Below the pieces are notes generated by a model that was not told the DNA's origin, did no database searches, and was given only the letters and a program-made list of their open reading frames with translations. Source: Chrysopilus asiliformis (Eukaryota; Arthropoda; Insecta; Diptera; Rhagionidae). Taken from it: a stretch of 64,000 bases of DNA. Location: NCBI GenBank assembly GCA_964034945.1, contig OZ035962.1, positions 18,925,530 through 18,989,529 on the forward strand, given 5' to 3'. This document shows, one piece after another, positions 1-10,636 of the stretch; position 1 is the stretch's first letter, and every line of letters begins with the position of its first letter. Both the position numbers and the translations under genes were made by a program.

Positions 1-922
1 CAAGGCGTTACCGACCTGCACTTTCAAGCAGGTTGATTGAGCTTGTAAGCTTGAACATTGCCAATTTTTACTGTGCCACTTTCCTTCTGCAGCAAAAATT
101 CGTAACAATTCTTTACTAGCACTTTTGGTATATGGCACACAATTTCTAGCAAAAATTTTTGAGTTTCCTAGGAGTGTTTGTCATTTAGTCGTATTTACGT
201 GCTATAAACCTAGTAGGGTTTTCTAACCAAATACAAAATCTCGGAGTGAGGACGGGCACATAAGTTGCGTACCAAAAAGGGCACATAAGTTGCGTACGCT
301 ATCGAGGCAAACTTTTGTGAAATGGATTTTTTTATCTTTTGATACCTCCCCTCCCCCCTTTCCGCCTTTCCCCCTTTCCAGACTACCCAATTTCCGCATC
401 GTCAAACTTTTTCATGATTTTTTTATGCAGTCTAGTGCCACTGTCACACTCAAAACAGACGCTTGCCTTAAATCTGTAACGTATTTTATGGACCACTGCA
501 ATCGCATGGGATTATAAATTTGACTACATAAAATATTAAATTTGACACCAACAAGAATTATTTCTATTGTAATTTCCACCCGAAAAAGTTAACCACCTAA
601 AACTGCTCTGACAGTCGCACGCACACAAATTCAAACCGTTTTTGTGCGTTTTTGTATCAAGGAATGTATAAAATGTAGCCATCGTACTTCCATTATGTGT
701 TCGCGATTTTTAAATTCGAAAAAAAAGACAATTCGAAAAATAAAATAAAAATATTGGAGAAAACAATATTTCAGAAAACTAGAGTTAATCTTTTGACCGC
801 TTTCGTGGTTACTTGAAGAGTTTTTACTTGTATTTTAGGAAAAATCTGCTAATTATTAATGATTGAATTCCTGATAAACAGAGGAACCGTGAAATGATAA
901 TCGAATAATCGAATCTTCTTCC
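1..922 (-). other. Mrtf: Mrtf 3' UTR and/or downstream flank
   Basis: This stretch follows the Mrtf stop codon (TAG, 925-923) on the minus strand. It contains no other gene that I recognise. Neither AATAAA nor ATTAAA occurs on the minus strand here (no TTTATT or TTTAAT on the plus strand), so the polyadenylation site is either non-canonical or beyond the left window edge. A 19-bp direct repeat, GGGCACATAAGTTGCGTAC, occurs at 254-272 and 279-297 (period 25). A pyrimidine-rich run lies at about 347-382. How much of the region is transcribed cannot be told from sequence alone. Confidence 0.6.
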
Positions 923-3900
923 CTATACAGCGAAATCGACTTCACCCCAAGGCATTTTATAATCATCGATATTGAAAAGATCCAAAATATTATCCTGACT
1001 AATCGGCATATGACTGTCAAATGCATCGGTCGTCTCAACGCCATTATTTCCCAATTGATGATGGCTGGTGGTGTTCAGCAGGCAGCTAGAATTCGAATTC
1101 TGATGATTGCCAGACATTATCGGGCCACCATGGCCGTGTCCACTATTCGAAGTGACGCTGCTGCCGCCAGTTGCCAGAGCCGCTGAGAATGGATGTGGCG
1201 GGGTGTTAATGTTCGAGTCCTGTGATAAATTTGAAAAATCGAAGCTAGCCAGCGGACTATCAAAGTCATCGCAGACATCCATTGGTGTCGAAGTGAAGTT
1301 ATTGTTGGGCGACGACGAAGCCAGTGAAAAGTTGCTGGGACTGAAGCCATTCGTTAAGCCATTGGTGGTGTGTTGGCTATGATGCAGCTGATTCGATTGT
1401 CCTTGATTGTGATGATGATGCTGGTGCTGGTGGTGATGATGATGACTAAGATGGTTATTATTGTTGTTCTGCTGTTGCTGCTGCTGCTGGATGAGTTCAT
1501 TTAGCGATGGCTGCAAGCTAGGATTCATGTCGCGTCGCGAACTCATAGTCGATTTGTGTGGATGCAGCCTGGAATTATTTACATTTGCCGAGGAAACTCC
1601 TGCGGATGCGGCGACAGAGGATGACTCCATGACGACGGGGTAACTCTGGCATGTCTCATCGCCAATGTCCATATCGAGTTGCTGGCTCATTAGTTCCATT
1701 AGTTCGAGGTCATCGAAGTGGTTCATATCGGATGAGCTGTTCACCCCCACCATATCGGATGTGGGCGGCGAATGATGTTGCTGTTGCTGTTCTAGGAATA
1801 TATCCAGTGTCTTTGCAGCACTATCGGTATCAATATGACACTCTGGCTGCATTGGTGATGCCATTTCAATATTTTGAATTGACTGTGGAGTGTTAAGAAG
1901 TATTGAAGTTTGGAAAACGTCCGCAACATCGACCGGTCCAAGAAGTTGTGCCGATGATGGTAGCGTTTGCTGTGACGACATTCGGCGGCGGTCACGGTTG
2001 ATATTACTATTGGTTGACGATGCTGATCGTGATGGTGTTTCAAAAATAGTACTTTGTGACATAATAACACTTCCAGGCGTCGTTGGGGTCGTCGGATCGA
2101 GGGCACTCTCCGGTAGCTCCCCATTTTTTATCAGAATATCGAGTACGTCTGTCAAATTCTCCGATTTGATGTGCTTCTTTTCGGGGAATTCCTCCTTAAT
2201 CACGATATTTGCGGCCGATGCCAATTGCTTGGTCGCCTCCTCGTACAATGGGGGTGGCTTGATATCGACATGGATTTGTGGCACTAATTCACGTTTCGCC
2301 AACACAGGCTGAATAATCGGTTTCGTGTCGATTATCTGTTCGCCAGTTTGAGTTGTCGCAGTTATCGGGAAAACAATGCTTGGCAATGAGGCGGCTCTCT
2401 GATGCCCGTTAATTAATTTCTTGTCTTGCTGCTGCAGACCGACAAGGAGCAGCGTCTGATGTTCGCCATTCCAAACGATACCAACGTTATTGGCCTGCTT
2501 CGCCGTGAGTGGAATATGATTCGTGACATTGGCAACATTCGTTACGTTCGCTACATTCGTTATGATTTGTTTCTCCTCTAATTTCGGTGCGATCAACGCT
2601 GGCGTCTTGTTTTTAAGCAGCATTTGCTGTTCTCGATTTTTCATCTGTTGTTTCTGGATTTTCGCTTCCAGCTGCTGTTTAACCACCATCTTTTGGTTGA
2701 TTGGTGGCGGCGGTGGTGGTGGCTGTTCCACCGTTACCGTCATATGCTGATGCTGTCGAATCTGCTGGAGCTCCTGTTGACTCCGTTGCAATTGTCTTTG
2801 TAGCTCATCGATTTTCCGCTGTTGTTCCCGTACTATATCGTCATTACAAATTGACATTCCCGGCGAGTCCACCTGCTGGACGTCGGTATTATCATGTTCA
2901 GATTCCGGTGACATTGAATGCCTTGGCGAATTGGCTGTGTCCATGTCGCACGTTTCACCGGAAACCGATTCCGATGTGCAAACTTCCATTGCATCCAATG
3001 GCAAATATGGCTTTAGACGTTCAATTAGCTGTGGCTTCGGGCCTGAAACCGGCAGATTACGCTTTTTCAGCTGTAATTTCAAATCGGACACTTTCATCTT
3101 TTCCAGTTTGGTGATTTCGGATGACGTTGAATCAGCATGACTGGGTGCCGGACTAGGTGGAATCGACGATGAAACCGACAGCGCTGGTGAGGGTAGGGGC
3201 GGCGGATGTGGTGTTCCTGCCGTTTGATTGACATTTTCATTTCCCGCCTGGTTGCCCATCGTAACCTTGGTTGGTGCCGGTAGAATTGCCTGATTCTTAT
3301 TGAGCTTCTCAAGGAATCGCAGCAAGCAATTCTGCTGTTCCAACATGAGCTGATAGGAGGTCTCCTCCGCTTGATGTGAATCTGAATTGCAGATCTTTTG
3401 GGCGTTCGGCGGTCCTTTATACTCGTGAAATTTAATCGTTCTAGCTTTGGAGACCGGCTTCGATTTGCTCTTTTTGCGAATTTTGTCTTTTCCTGGTGCA
3501 TCGGATTTCTGCGAATGCTGGAGCTGCTGCAGCGGCGACAGAACTGGTCTCGGTGTCAGCGATTGTGGTGGCGATGCCACCGACGATAGAGGACTGAGAG
3601 TGGATGTGCTCGAGCCCAGAGACGCAGGACTTGCTGCCAATGGCAAGAAACTGGGACTAGGACTGGGACCCGCCACAGATTGGCACAATTCAGCGAATAG
3701 ATTGGATGTGTCCTGCTTCACCTGTATGTGCTCCAAAGATTTATTGATGCTGGCTGGTGGCGGGGGCGGCGGTGGGGGTACATATGGTGTGGAAATGAGA
3801 GCCGGGTGGAATTTCGTTTGCAAAACTGGCGCTGAGGTGACAACAACAGCACCACCACTGGTTGGAATTGTTAGGGCAACAGTGACGATCCCAGGCTGAG

Positions 3901-4347
3901 TGGATTCCAGGCCATCGGAACGTGCCGGACTATTGCGTGTGTCTCCTTCGGAACTTTGCGAGTCATCCTCAAATGTGATATAACTATTGGGCTGCTGTGG
4001 CCTATTCAATAGACCCTCACTGGTCGCTTTGAACGAAACCAATCCTTCCTTGACGATTCGCTCAATTGGCTTCTCCGTGTGCAAAATATTCTTCTTGATT
4101 AGTTCGAGTGGTCCCGGTCTGTGTGATATCTGCGAATTTAATTGGTCGGCTAGGCGAGCCTTTTTCAGCATTCGCTGTTTCTCGGCCAAACTAGGATCGA
4201 CATGGCCCTCGTCATGTTCAAGGATGTGACGTCGTTCGAGTTCTTGACGATCCGGCCTTTGCTGGATCTTTGCTTTGAGTAAGTCACCAGTTTTAGCTCG
4301 TTCAAGCTGTTTACACTGCTCGTGTATTGCTGGTGAGGTCTTTAGAG
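923..4347 (-). CDS. Mrtf: Mrtf terminal coding exon: RPEL2, RPEL3, basic region, SAP, coiled coil, transactivation region
   Basis: Largest coding exon of a myocardin-related transcription factor, an SRF coactivator that shuttles to the nucleus when its RPEL motifs release G-actin. It starts after acceptor TTTTCATTCCAG at 4347 and ends at TAG (923-925). Numbering the visible 1,320-aa protein, it encodes residues 181-1320. RPEL2 is at about 195-222 (KIQQRPDRQELERRHIL). RPEL3 is at about 244-268 (ISHRPGPLELIKKNIL). A basic region lies at about 466-497 (KIRKKSKSK, then KFHEYKGP). The SAP domain is at about 593-629 (KMKVSDLKLQLKKRNLPVSG). Leucine-zipper-like coiled coils are at about 684-717 and 732-760. 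The C-terminal half is a Ser/Asn/Gln/His-rich activation region with polyQ and polyH tracts (plus-strand 1390-1500) and an acidic end (ILDLFNIDDY). Two polyproline tracts are also present. RPEL spacing and motif order match animal MRTFs. Nothing is truncated or frameshifted. Confidence 0.96.
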
Positions 4348-4560
4348 CTGGAATGAAAAATGCAACAGAAAATTGAGTTTAATTGAAAAAAAAAACTTTT
4401 TATTTAACAATTTTTTGATTTAACAAAAAAGGACACGGCTTAGGCTGTACACCGTAGGTTTCTCAGTGCCTTGATAAATGCATGACCAAATTGCAAGATA
4501 GTTTTTTTCCCTCGCGCACCATTTTAATAGACTTATTAAGAATTATGTGATGAGTTTATT
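4348..4560. other. Mrtf intron, proximal unique segment
   Basis: Intron sequence immediately 5' of the terminal exon acceptor (polypyrimidine tract and CAG at 4348-4360, read on the minus strand). It is AT-rich. No repeat family or coding signal is recognised here. Confidence 0.5.
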
Positions 4561-5390
4561 TAAAAAACATAACAAAAGCCATAATTGCCAATTTGGCAAT
4601 TATTGAAAACCCGTATGGTGATATGGCATTGTTCGAAGTTTAAGTGAACGGCGATCAGTTGTATCAAAATTCCACTTTGAAGTCAAACTTTTCAACAAGA
4701 TTTTTAAAATTTATTCCAATCGGATTTTGATGGGAGTTTTATGTAGAATCATATCCTAAATAACTTTTGTTCTTGTACTTTTTTGATAAGATGCACCGTT
4801 TTTAAGATATTCACAAAAAACGTTTTCATTCGTATGAGGGGTACCCCCCTAATGGTCCATTTTTGCCCATTAACGAACTTAGGTTTACATTCTGTGTAAA
4901 ATTTCAAATCTCAAAAAACGAATCTGTGTAAAATTTCAAGTATTTAGCTCAAGCCGTGCGCCCGTAATTCGCGCCACAGACGGACAGACGAACAGACCGA
5001 CAGGCGGACAGACGTACAGACGGACAGACGGACAGACAGACGGACGGACAGACGGACGGACAGACGGACGGACAGACGGACGGACAGACGGACGGACAGA
5101 CGGACGGACAGACGGACGGACAGACGGACGGACAAATGGACAGACGGACGGACAAATGGACAGACAGACGGACGGACAGACAGACGGACAGACGGACGGA
5201 CAGACGGACGGACAGACGGACGGACAGACGGACGGACAGACGAACGGACAGACGGACGGACAGACGGACAGACGGACAGACGGACAGACGGACGGACAGA
5301 CGGACAGACAGACGGACAGACGGACGGACAGACGGACAGACAGACGGACAGACGGACGGACGGACGGACAGATGGACGGACAGAAGGCAT
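4561..5390 (-). mobile_element. mini-me/HINE-like element, subfamily A, 5'-truncated, with expanded GTCY core
   Basis: Non-autonomous Helentron-associated type repeat in minus orientation. Its 3' end holds a near-perfect dyad at 4581-4603 (arms ATAATTGCCAA and TTGGCAATTAT) next to the sub-terminal repeat ACCCGTATGGTG (4609-4620). The body (4620-4975) matches the plus-strand copy at 10637-11215, including the segment around GGTACCCCCCTAATGGTCC. The core is a long GACA/GACG array (about 4976-5388). The 5' terminal part (the TATACCC dyad) is absent beyond the array, so the copy is 5' truncated or rearranged. The family call rests on architecture; the name is from general knowledge of dipteran repeats. 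Confidence 0.8.
4976..5388. repeat. GTCY-type microsatellite (GACA/GACG, 12-bp higher-order unit)
   Basis: About 410 bp of GACA and GACG tetramers. Between about 5036 and 5135 the tetramers form a regular 12-mer, GACAGACGGACG. The array is the core of the mini-me-like copy at 4561. It creates overlapping open frames on both strands that read as PSVRPSV or DRRTDGQT repeats. These are not genes. Confidence 0.95.
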
Positions 5391-6504
5391 TACAAAAAGT
5401 CATTTGAGCTCACTAACTTTTGCAATTAAATTGAAATATAATTTGATGTTCCCTTTAGAATATGGCAAAAACACTCAAACTATTTCAGGGCAATCGAACG
5501 CGGCTCCCTCCACCCTATTTAAGCTCAATAAAAAAGCACACATATATGTTTTATGAAAAGGGTTACGAATTATTTGTAAATTTAATGGCGATATTAAAGT
5601 ACGTATGAAATTTCTCATCGTCATAAAAATATATCGTTGATTTTACACAGTTCTCATGATTTCAATGTTCGTTCACCGCTCCCCCTAAATTTTATTCAAA
5701 TAAACTGCCATGGCTGGAGATAATTTTGCATTTAAAGTGCTTTTTGCCCTCTTCACGTCTCTTTTTAGCCAAAGAGGAAAGCAGATAAAATTCTCAGATT
5801 TTCAAATATCTACATGGTAATGTTGGGGGAAAAGTGAAAAAAAATAAACCACAGTAAAATAAAAAAGTTTCGGCTATGTCTATTTTGGATTTAAATGGAC
5901 AGATTTATGAATAATTTATAAAGCTACTGAGAGCTTATGCTTCCTGAAGCAATCTTGATTTATATTTGCAAACAATTTCTAAGTGGTGTTCGGTTTGGCT
6001 TAAATTTTATTCGCATCCTGGCTGTCATTCACTTTTGTTTCGTACTGCAGAAAAAGACGAATTCCTTTTAAATTGATTTTATTTTGCAATATTTTCTATC
6101 TGCATAATATGTTTAGAAGGAATTTTGCTTGGAGGAGGATTCAATCGATTGATATTTTTAACGAAAATTTTCTTCAACTTTGGTATTTTCATAGCATTCT
6201 ATCGATTTGCATTGCACGGAACAAAAGATAAAATTCGACGTCTATATGAGATTGATAGCAAGGGAAACTTTAAAAAGCATAGAAGGTTTTTACTTTTTTT
6301 TTGTGGAATAATAAAAAGCGTATTTACGAATATATTAATGGGAAATCATCATTTATGTAAAACTATAGCTTGCAAGTATTCGGCGTTGCTCGGATAATAA
6401 ACATGTTTTGAATATGAAAAAAACCCCTTTTTTTTAAAGTACTATATTTTAATTTTTTCTTTTTCATTTTAGCGCACTGTTTTCAAGAAAATCGCAAATA
6501 TTCT
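5391..6504. other. Mrtf intron segment, no recognised feature
   Basis: AT-rich intronic DNA of about 1.1 kb. I see no splice-bounded exon, structured repeat or RNA gene. Short open frames (for example 6125-6397, plus) lack recognisable motifs. Confidence 0.4.
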
Positions 6505-7340
6505 TTTCATCTGCCTGGAAGAAAGGGAATAGGGCGAATTCCCCCAGCGCCGGACACTTAAGGTTTTTGCAATTATTTTGTAAAATCTGTTGAAAATCCA
6601 TACAATAATTTCGAAGATAGCTGAAGAGGGGGTTCGCAGCATGTAGTTGGGCGCAAAGAACGATGCACGATTTTGTCCCTAAACTAACTTTTGAACCCGT
6701 GTAGTTTTCACTTTGGTTGACGACTTTTTGGAAAGGGCGCAGTCTCTAGTCTCATCCATATATGGCGGCAAGAGCCCCCGAATTGCAGGGGGGTGGTGAC
6801 CGGTTAACACCTTTCAACCATCTCCACATCGCCCGGCAATTCGGTGGCTCTTGAAGCCATATATGGATGAAACTAGAGACTGTGCCCTTTCCAAAAAGTC
6901 TTTAACAAAAGTGAAAACTACACGGGTTCAGAAGTTAGCCCGGGGACACGAAAAACGCTATTTCTTGCATGGTTCTTTAAGTGGGCAAACATTTTCTTGT
7001 TTTTTCCTAGAGAACCTATCCAACACTAAAAACCATATAAAAATCAATTCAGTAGTTTAGGATATAGCAGGAGAGGGGGTTGTCATCATTTAGAAGGGGG
7101 CGAAAAGTTTCCATTATTGTCGACCTGTCCTATACAGAAAATGGTATTCAAATCCAAACAGTGGTTCAAACGATAACAGGCGAGGGGGTCAAAGAAGAGC
7201 CCATACTGGGACCAAACCTAACGAAATATAAACCATGCTACTGATCCATACAACATATAATATATGTATGAACTTTTGTCTAAGTTGGTGCAGTAGTTAT
7301 TGAGTTTATGCGTTACAAACACGTCTCTTTTATAAATAGA
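6505..7340 (+). repeat. Dispersed repeat family E, with internal inverted duplication
   Basis: The segment around GAGGGGGTTCGCAGCATG (about 6627), followed by ACTTTTGAACCCGTGTAG, resembles a diverged copy at about 52690-52790 (TTCGCAGCATGAGTCTGGG, then CTAACTCCTGAACC). The right end (GCGTTACAAACACG then CTCTTTTATAAATAGAG, about 7308-7345) has the same flavour as other retrotransposon-like or Helitron-like repeat ends in arthropods. The superfamily is not established. Confidence 0.45.
6665..6968. repeat. Large near-perfect inverted repeat (about 300 bp hairpin)
   Basis: The left arm (about 6674-6790) reads ACTTTTGAACCCGTGTAG ... AAAGGGCGCAGTCTCTAGT ... CATCCATATATGGC ... GAGCCCCCGAATTGC. The right arm (about 6835-6950) is its reverse complement with few mismatches: GCAATTCGGTGGCTC ... 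GCCATATATGGATG ... ACTAGAGACTGTGCCC ... CTACACGGGTTCAGAAGT. The spacer is only about 45 bp. A transcript would form a long double-stranded stem. It lies inside repeat family E, so an inverted duplication of that repeat is the simplest origin. Confidence 0.85.
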
Positions 7341-7629
7341 GAAATTAGTAAGATTGGGAATTTATTTAAGAATAAAACGCAATCAAGAATAAGACTAGAA
7401 AAAAATATTTCAAATAAAACTAATTTCATAATTTTAGAATCCAGTTTACGCTTTACCCTGATTTTTAGTGAATGATTAACAATGTTGAGACATACAATAG
7501 CTTTTAAAAATGCGTTTTCGCCTTTATTCTAATCAACGTTGGTGAGATTTTCTCTATATTTCTTCAATTTATACTGCATGCATAGTTTCGCTTCATGACT
7601 GGAGGTAAAATGTGTTTAGAATTTTACAT

Positions 7630-8172
7630 TACACATAACCCATTCATACATCAAAATCCAATCGGACCATTGCTTCCTTCTTCTCCCATACAAATGGAAT
7701 AATTTTTTCCCGTTTTCTCGAAAACTGTGCATCGTATCGAAAAATTTATAAAGATGAAATGCGTTTAGGAAATGTGTTTGTTCGATACATTAAAATCCAA
7801 TCGGGCCACTCATTTCCCCCTCTCCTATGGATTTTATAAAATATATTTTGTCTATCATCATGTAGAGCAAGGGTGTCCAACGTTTTAGCTTTCCTGAGCC
7901 ACATTGGCAGATGACGAATTATATTGGGCCACAAATAAAATATACTAACTCTAAAGATAGCTGATTAATAAAAAACGTAGGATATATCCTTACTTAGTTA
8001 ACAATTTTAAGTAATTTAAACTTCATTAATTCATAAAGTTTGTAAATATATGAGTTTTTGTTGGCCCACATTCGAACACGACGTGGGCCGCGGGTTGGAC
8101 AAGCCTGATGTAGAGTATTTGACGATTGGCTTATAGCTCGCTTAATCGGGCCATTAAAAAACAGCTAATAAG
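7630..8172 (+). mobile_element. mini-me/HINE-like element, main subfamily, 5'-truncated, interrupted by a hAT MITE
   Basis: The plus-oriented 3' half of the family includes ACATCAAAATCCAATCGGAC, TTCTCGAAAACTGTGCATCG and AAAAATTTATAAAGATGAAA. It ends with the 3' sub-terminal repeat ATGTAGAGTATTTGACGATT (about 8108-8127). The GTCY core is missing. A 240-bp hAT-type MITE (7868-8107) splits the copy exactly inside that sub-terminal repeat. Confidence 0.75.
7868..8107. mobile_element. hAT (Charlie-like) MITE with 8-bp target duplication
   Basis: Ends are CAAGGGTGTCCAAC at the left and, as reverse complement of the right end, CAGGCTTGTCCAAC. The flanking 8-bp direct repeats are ATGTAGAG at 7860-7867 and 8108-8115. 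An 8-bp duplication and CAG/CAA...TGTCCAAC ends are hallmarks of hAT elements. Internal sequence (GGGCCACA, AAATACTAACTCTAAAGATAGCTGAT-like segments, GTGGGCCGCGGGTTGGAC at the right end) resembles vertebrate hAT-Charlie-type MITEs as I remember them. There is no coding capacity. Confidence 0.9.
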
Positions 8173-8579
8173 AATTTATTTTGTGCTATTTGTTCCAATA
8201 TTTTAATCAGTTTCAAGTTTCCACTGATTCTCGGCATTTTCAACTAATAATTTTGTCGCTAATGATGGTAGAAGAAAACTGAAAGATATCGGCACGGGAC
8301 TGGGACCTCTGGCGAGAGACATTGCGTCACGCCAAGACCGGAAACTGATTATAGCGCCGAGAGAGGGATGCTAGAAGACTGCGGGATAGCTGATCGATTT
8401 ACACAAATTATTTGAAGGTGGATTCATGAAACACTTCGCGTAAAAATACGCAATCGGTAATTTTATCTGGTTTCATGAATACCCTAATTACGTTTTTCAA
8501 AATAACTGGTCTTGGAGTGAAAAATGCAACACCTTTTTAAATTATTAAATCACATTCAAACCTTATTCATAGTACTTAC
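8173..8579. repeat. Repeat segment shared with 11225-11400
   Basis: About 8210-8500 (CGGCATTTTCAACTAATA, then ATTCATGAAACACTTCGCG, AAAAATACGCAA, TTTCATGAATACCC) is paralogous to about 11225-11400 (GGGATTTTCAACATC, GAAACACTCCGCATAAAAAT, GTATGAATACCC). Both lie directly 3' of a mini-me-like copy. The segment contains its own short inverted repeat (ATTCATGAAAC ... GTTTCATGAAT). No coding potential is seen. Confidence 0.55.
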
Positions 8580-8645
8580 GGGGCATAATTCCTTGCTCAA
8601 CAAGTTGTGTGATCGGCCGCCTCACCATTAGTTTTACTTTGAGGG
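8580..8645 (-). CDS. Mrtf: Mrtf internal exon encoding RPEL1
   Basis: A 66-bp exon between acceptor TTTATTTCAG (8646 onward, read on the minus strand) and a consensus donor, GTAAGTACT. It encodes residues 159-179 of the visible protein (LKVKLMVRRPITQLVEQGIM) plus parts of two split codons. With the first codons of the next exon it reads GIMPPLKTSPAIHEQ, the classic RPEL1 signature of MRTFs, which binds G-actin through the RRP-x-x-x-L-V core. Phases fit both neighbours: a Ser codon split T|CC upstream and a Pro codon split C|CT downstream. The exon is too short to be found by ORF length. It was identified from splice sites, phase and homology. Confidence 0.95.
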
Positions 8646-9559
8646 CTGAAATAAAAAAAAAATCAAATATTATCAAAAAATATGTTTTTACTGTCTGTTG
8701 AAAAGTAAATATTTTACCACGATAATAAAATGTTTATTCAAGAAAACCAAAATTTTCACAGATTTTCGATAATTAAACTGACACAAACTAATATATCCCA
8801 ACGCTTTCATTGCAAACAAACAACTGCCACTAATATTTTTCTACATTTGTAGTGAATGATTTCATTATAAATCCATCACTAATGCTGTCTAATAATAAAT
8901 GAAAACTAATCAAATGATAAGTAATCTGAATAACACATCATAGTAGCTATGTTAAATGACAGTAGCGGAGGTGTAAATTAAATAATAAATGATTCTATTA
9001 AAAAGTCTAGGAATAGAAGAATTTTTAATCGAAGACGCTTTAATGAGACAAACTTATATGGTACCTCCTAACAACATAAAAGCATGTTAACGTAACGTTG
9101 AACTCTCAAGATTTCCAGGTGAATACAAAATTAATTGAGAGGTTGAACTTTACCTATGCCATGAACACTTTGATAACTAAACTCTGAGTATGTTCGTCAT
9201 TCTACTCTATTCATATACAAGCCATATACAAGTGAACACTTTGAATTGATAACCATCCCCTGGTCAATTTTAGTACATCAATTACTAACTTTAATCACGT
9301 GTAGAAAACTTTGTACTTGCTTTTATAATTCACTTAAATTTTAATGACAGCTAATACCATCAACTCTTCTGCATACATTGGCAATCATTTTAACTTCAAA
9401 CTTTGCATCCCCCATACATTTAAAAGCTGAAAAACATATTCCTATGTGTTTGCTTTTTACTTAGCGGAAGATTGACAAAATACTAAAGTTTAGCAGACAC
9501 GATTGGAAGAAATTCTTATCTCCGATGCAGAAATATTGATTAGGTATATTCAGCTTAAA
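8646..9559. other. Mrtf intron segment, no recognised feature
   Basis: The beginning of the 19.9-kb intron on the genomic left. About 0.9 kb of AT-rich DNA without recognisable repeat termini, coding frames or RNA genes. Confidence 0.4.
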
Positions 9560-9997
9560 AAAACATAAGAAAAGCCACAATTACCTGGGGCCAATCGCCA
9601 AATACTCTATATGAGGACAGACAAAATATTTATTTGAAAAAAAAATTCATTTATTTGGGACACGGGAGATGCGGTGGTCTGATTGAATGTTGATTTATGA
9701 AATGGTTACCTAAAATCGTTTTCTAAATACATTACGCCTTTATAAATTTTCCCATACAAATTGCAAAAAACTGTTTTGTTTGTATGGGGAAGGTGGTGAA
9801 GGGGGTAAAGAGTGGTTCCATTTTGCCGGTTCAAAAACTTAGCCTTCCTATTTACGGGAAACGCAACTAGACCAAATTTCAAGTCTCTAGCTCAATCCTT
9901 TCGAAAGTTGTGGTGATGACGGGGAAACGGACGGACGGACGGACAGACCGACAGACGGACGGACGGACAGAGGAACGGACGGACGGACAGACGGACG

Positions 9998-10069
<72 letters not shown>

Positions 10070-10338
10070 GACGGACAGACAGACGGACGGACAGACAGAC
10101 AGAGATACAGAGACAGACAGACGAATGAACGGACAGACAGACAGACGAACGGACAGACAGACAGACGGACGGACAGACAGAGAGACAGACAGACGAATGG
10201 ACATGCGGAAATCTAAATCGTTTGTCATCTCTAACACCCTGGTGTAGTTCATTTTTGTGCCCGACGATTGATTCGATGCGTTACAAACGGTGCGGTGTAC
10301 TAAATCTATACTTCTATAAGATTCTCATATAGAGTATA
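9560..10338 (-). mobile_element. mini-me/HINE-like element, main subfamily, full length
   Basis: A complete-looking minus-oriented copy. The 3' end is at the left (AAACATAAGAAAAGCCACAA, 9565-9585). The 3' sub-terminal repeat is AAATACTCTATATGAGG (about 9600). Then come the body, the GTCY core (about 9925-10190), ATGCGGAAATC, and the conserved 5' region (GTGTAGTTCATTTTTGTG, GATGCGTTACAAACGG). The 5' terminus reads CTCATATAGAGTATA (about 10324-10338). No target-site duplication is visible, as expected for Helitron-like insertion. Confidence 0.85.
9925..10195. repeat. GTCY-type microsatellite core
   Basis: A GACA/GACG array with a pure GACA stretch at about 9991-10050, in the mini-me-like copy at 9560-10338. 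Confidence 0.9.
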
Positions 10339-10636
10339 AATATATGATACAATTCTTATCCATTACAAAGCCAAAAAAAATTATGATTCGATGATAAAAT
10401 TTGGCTGATTTTAGAAATTACGAATTGCAGATGGTGAAATATACAAAAAAAACCTAACTTACAGGAAGTACAACAAGATATTATGGGGATTCGTAAATGA
10501 ACTGTCAAAATTTGCGTGGAAAATCTTTTAATAACCCTCGTAAGTTTGCATTCTGAGTTTGGTGTCCAAAAAACCCGGTAAACTTACGCAAACAGCAAAT
10601 ACGGAAATTTTTAGAACTTGTGAAATTCGCAATATT

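Noticed and set aside
1107..3899. Plus-strand frames of up to 150 residues opposite the Mrtf exon
   Set aside because: Antisense shadows of the Mrtf coding exon. They have no independent motifs or splice signals.
4187..4189. TTG at 4189 as a start codon for Mrtf
   Set aside because: Not an initiator in an animal gene. The frame continues upstream to a good splice acceptor at 4347 and encodes RPEL2.
4976..5388. CRISPR-like array
   Set aside because: Continuous tetranucleotide repeats without spacers, in an animal genome.
4936..5429. Several long overlapping open frames on both strands (PSVRPSV and DRRTDGQT repeats)
   Set aside because: They are translations of the GACA/GACG microsatellite. 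A 4-bp unit with no stop stays open in many frames. The same applies at 9887-10252, 26245-26551, 37361-37630, 51462-51771, 60411-60739 and 62714-62926.
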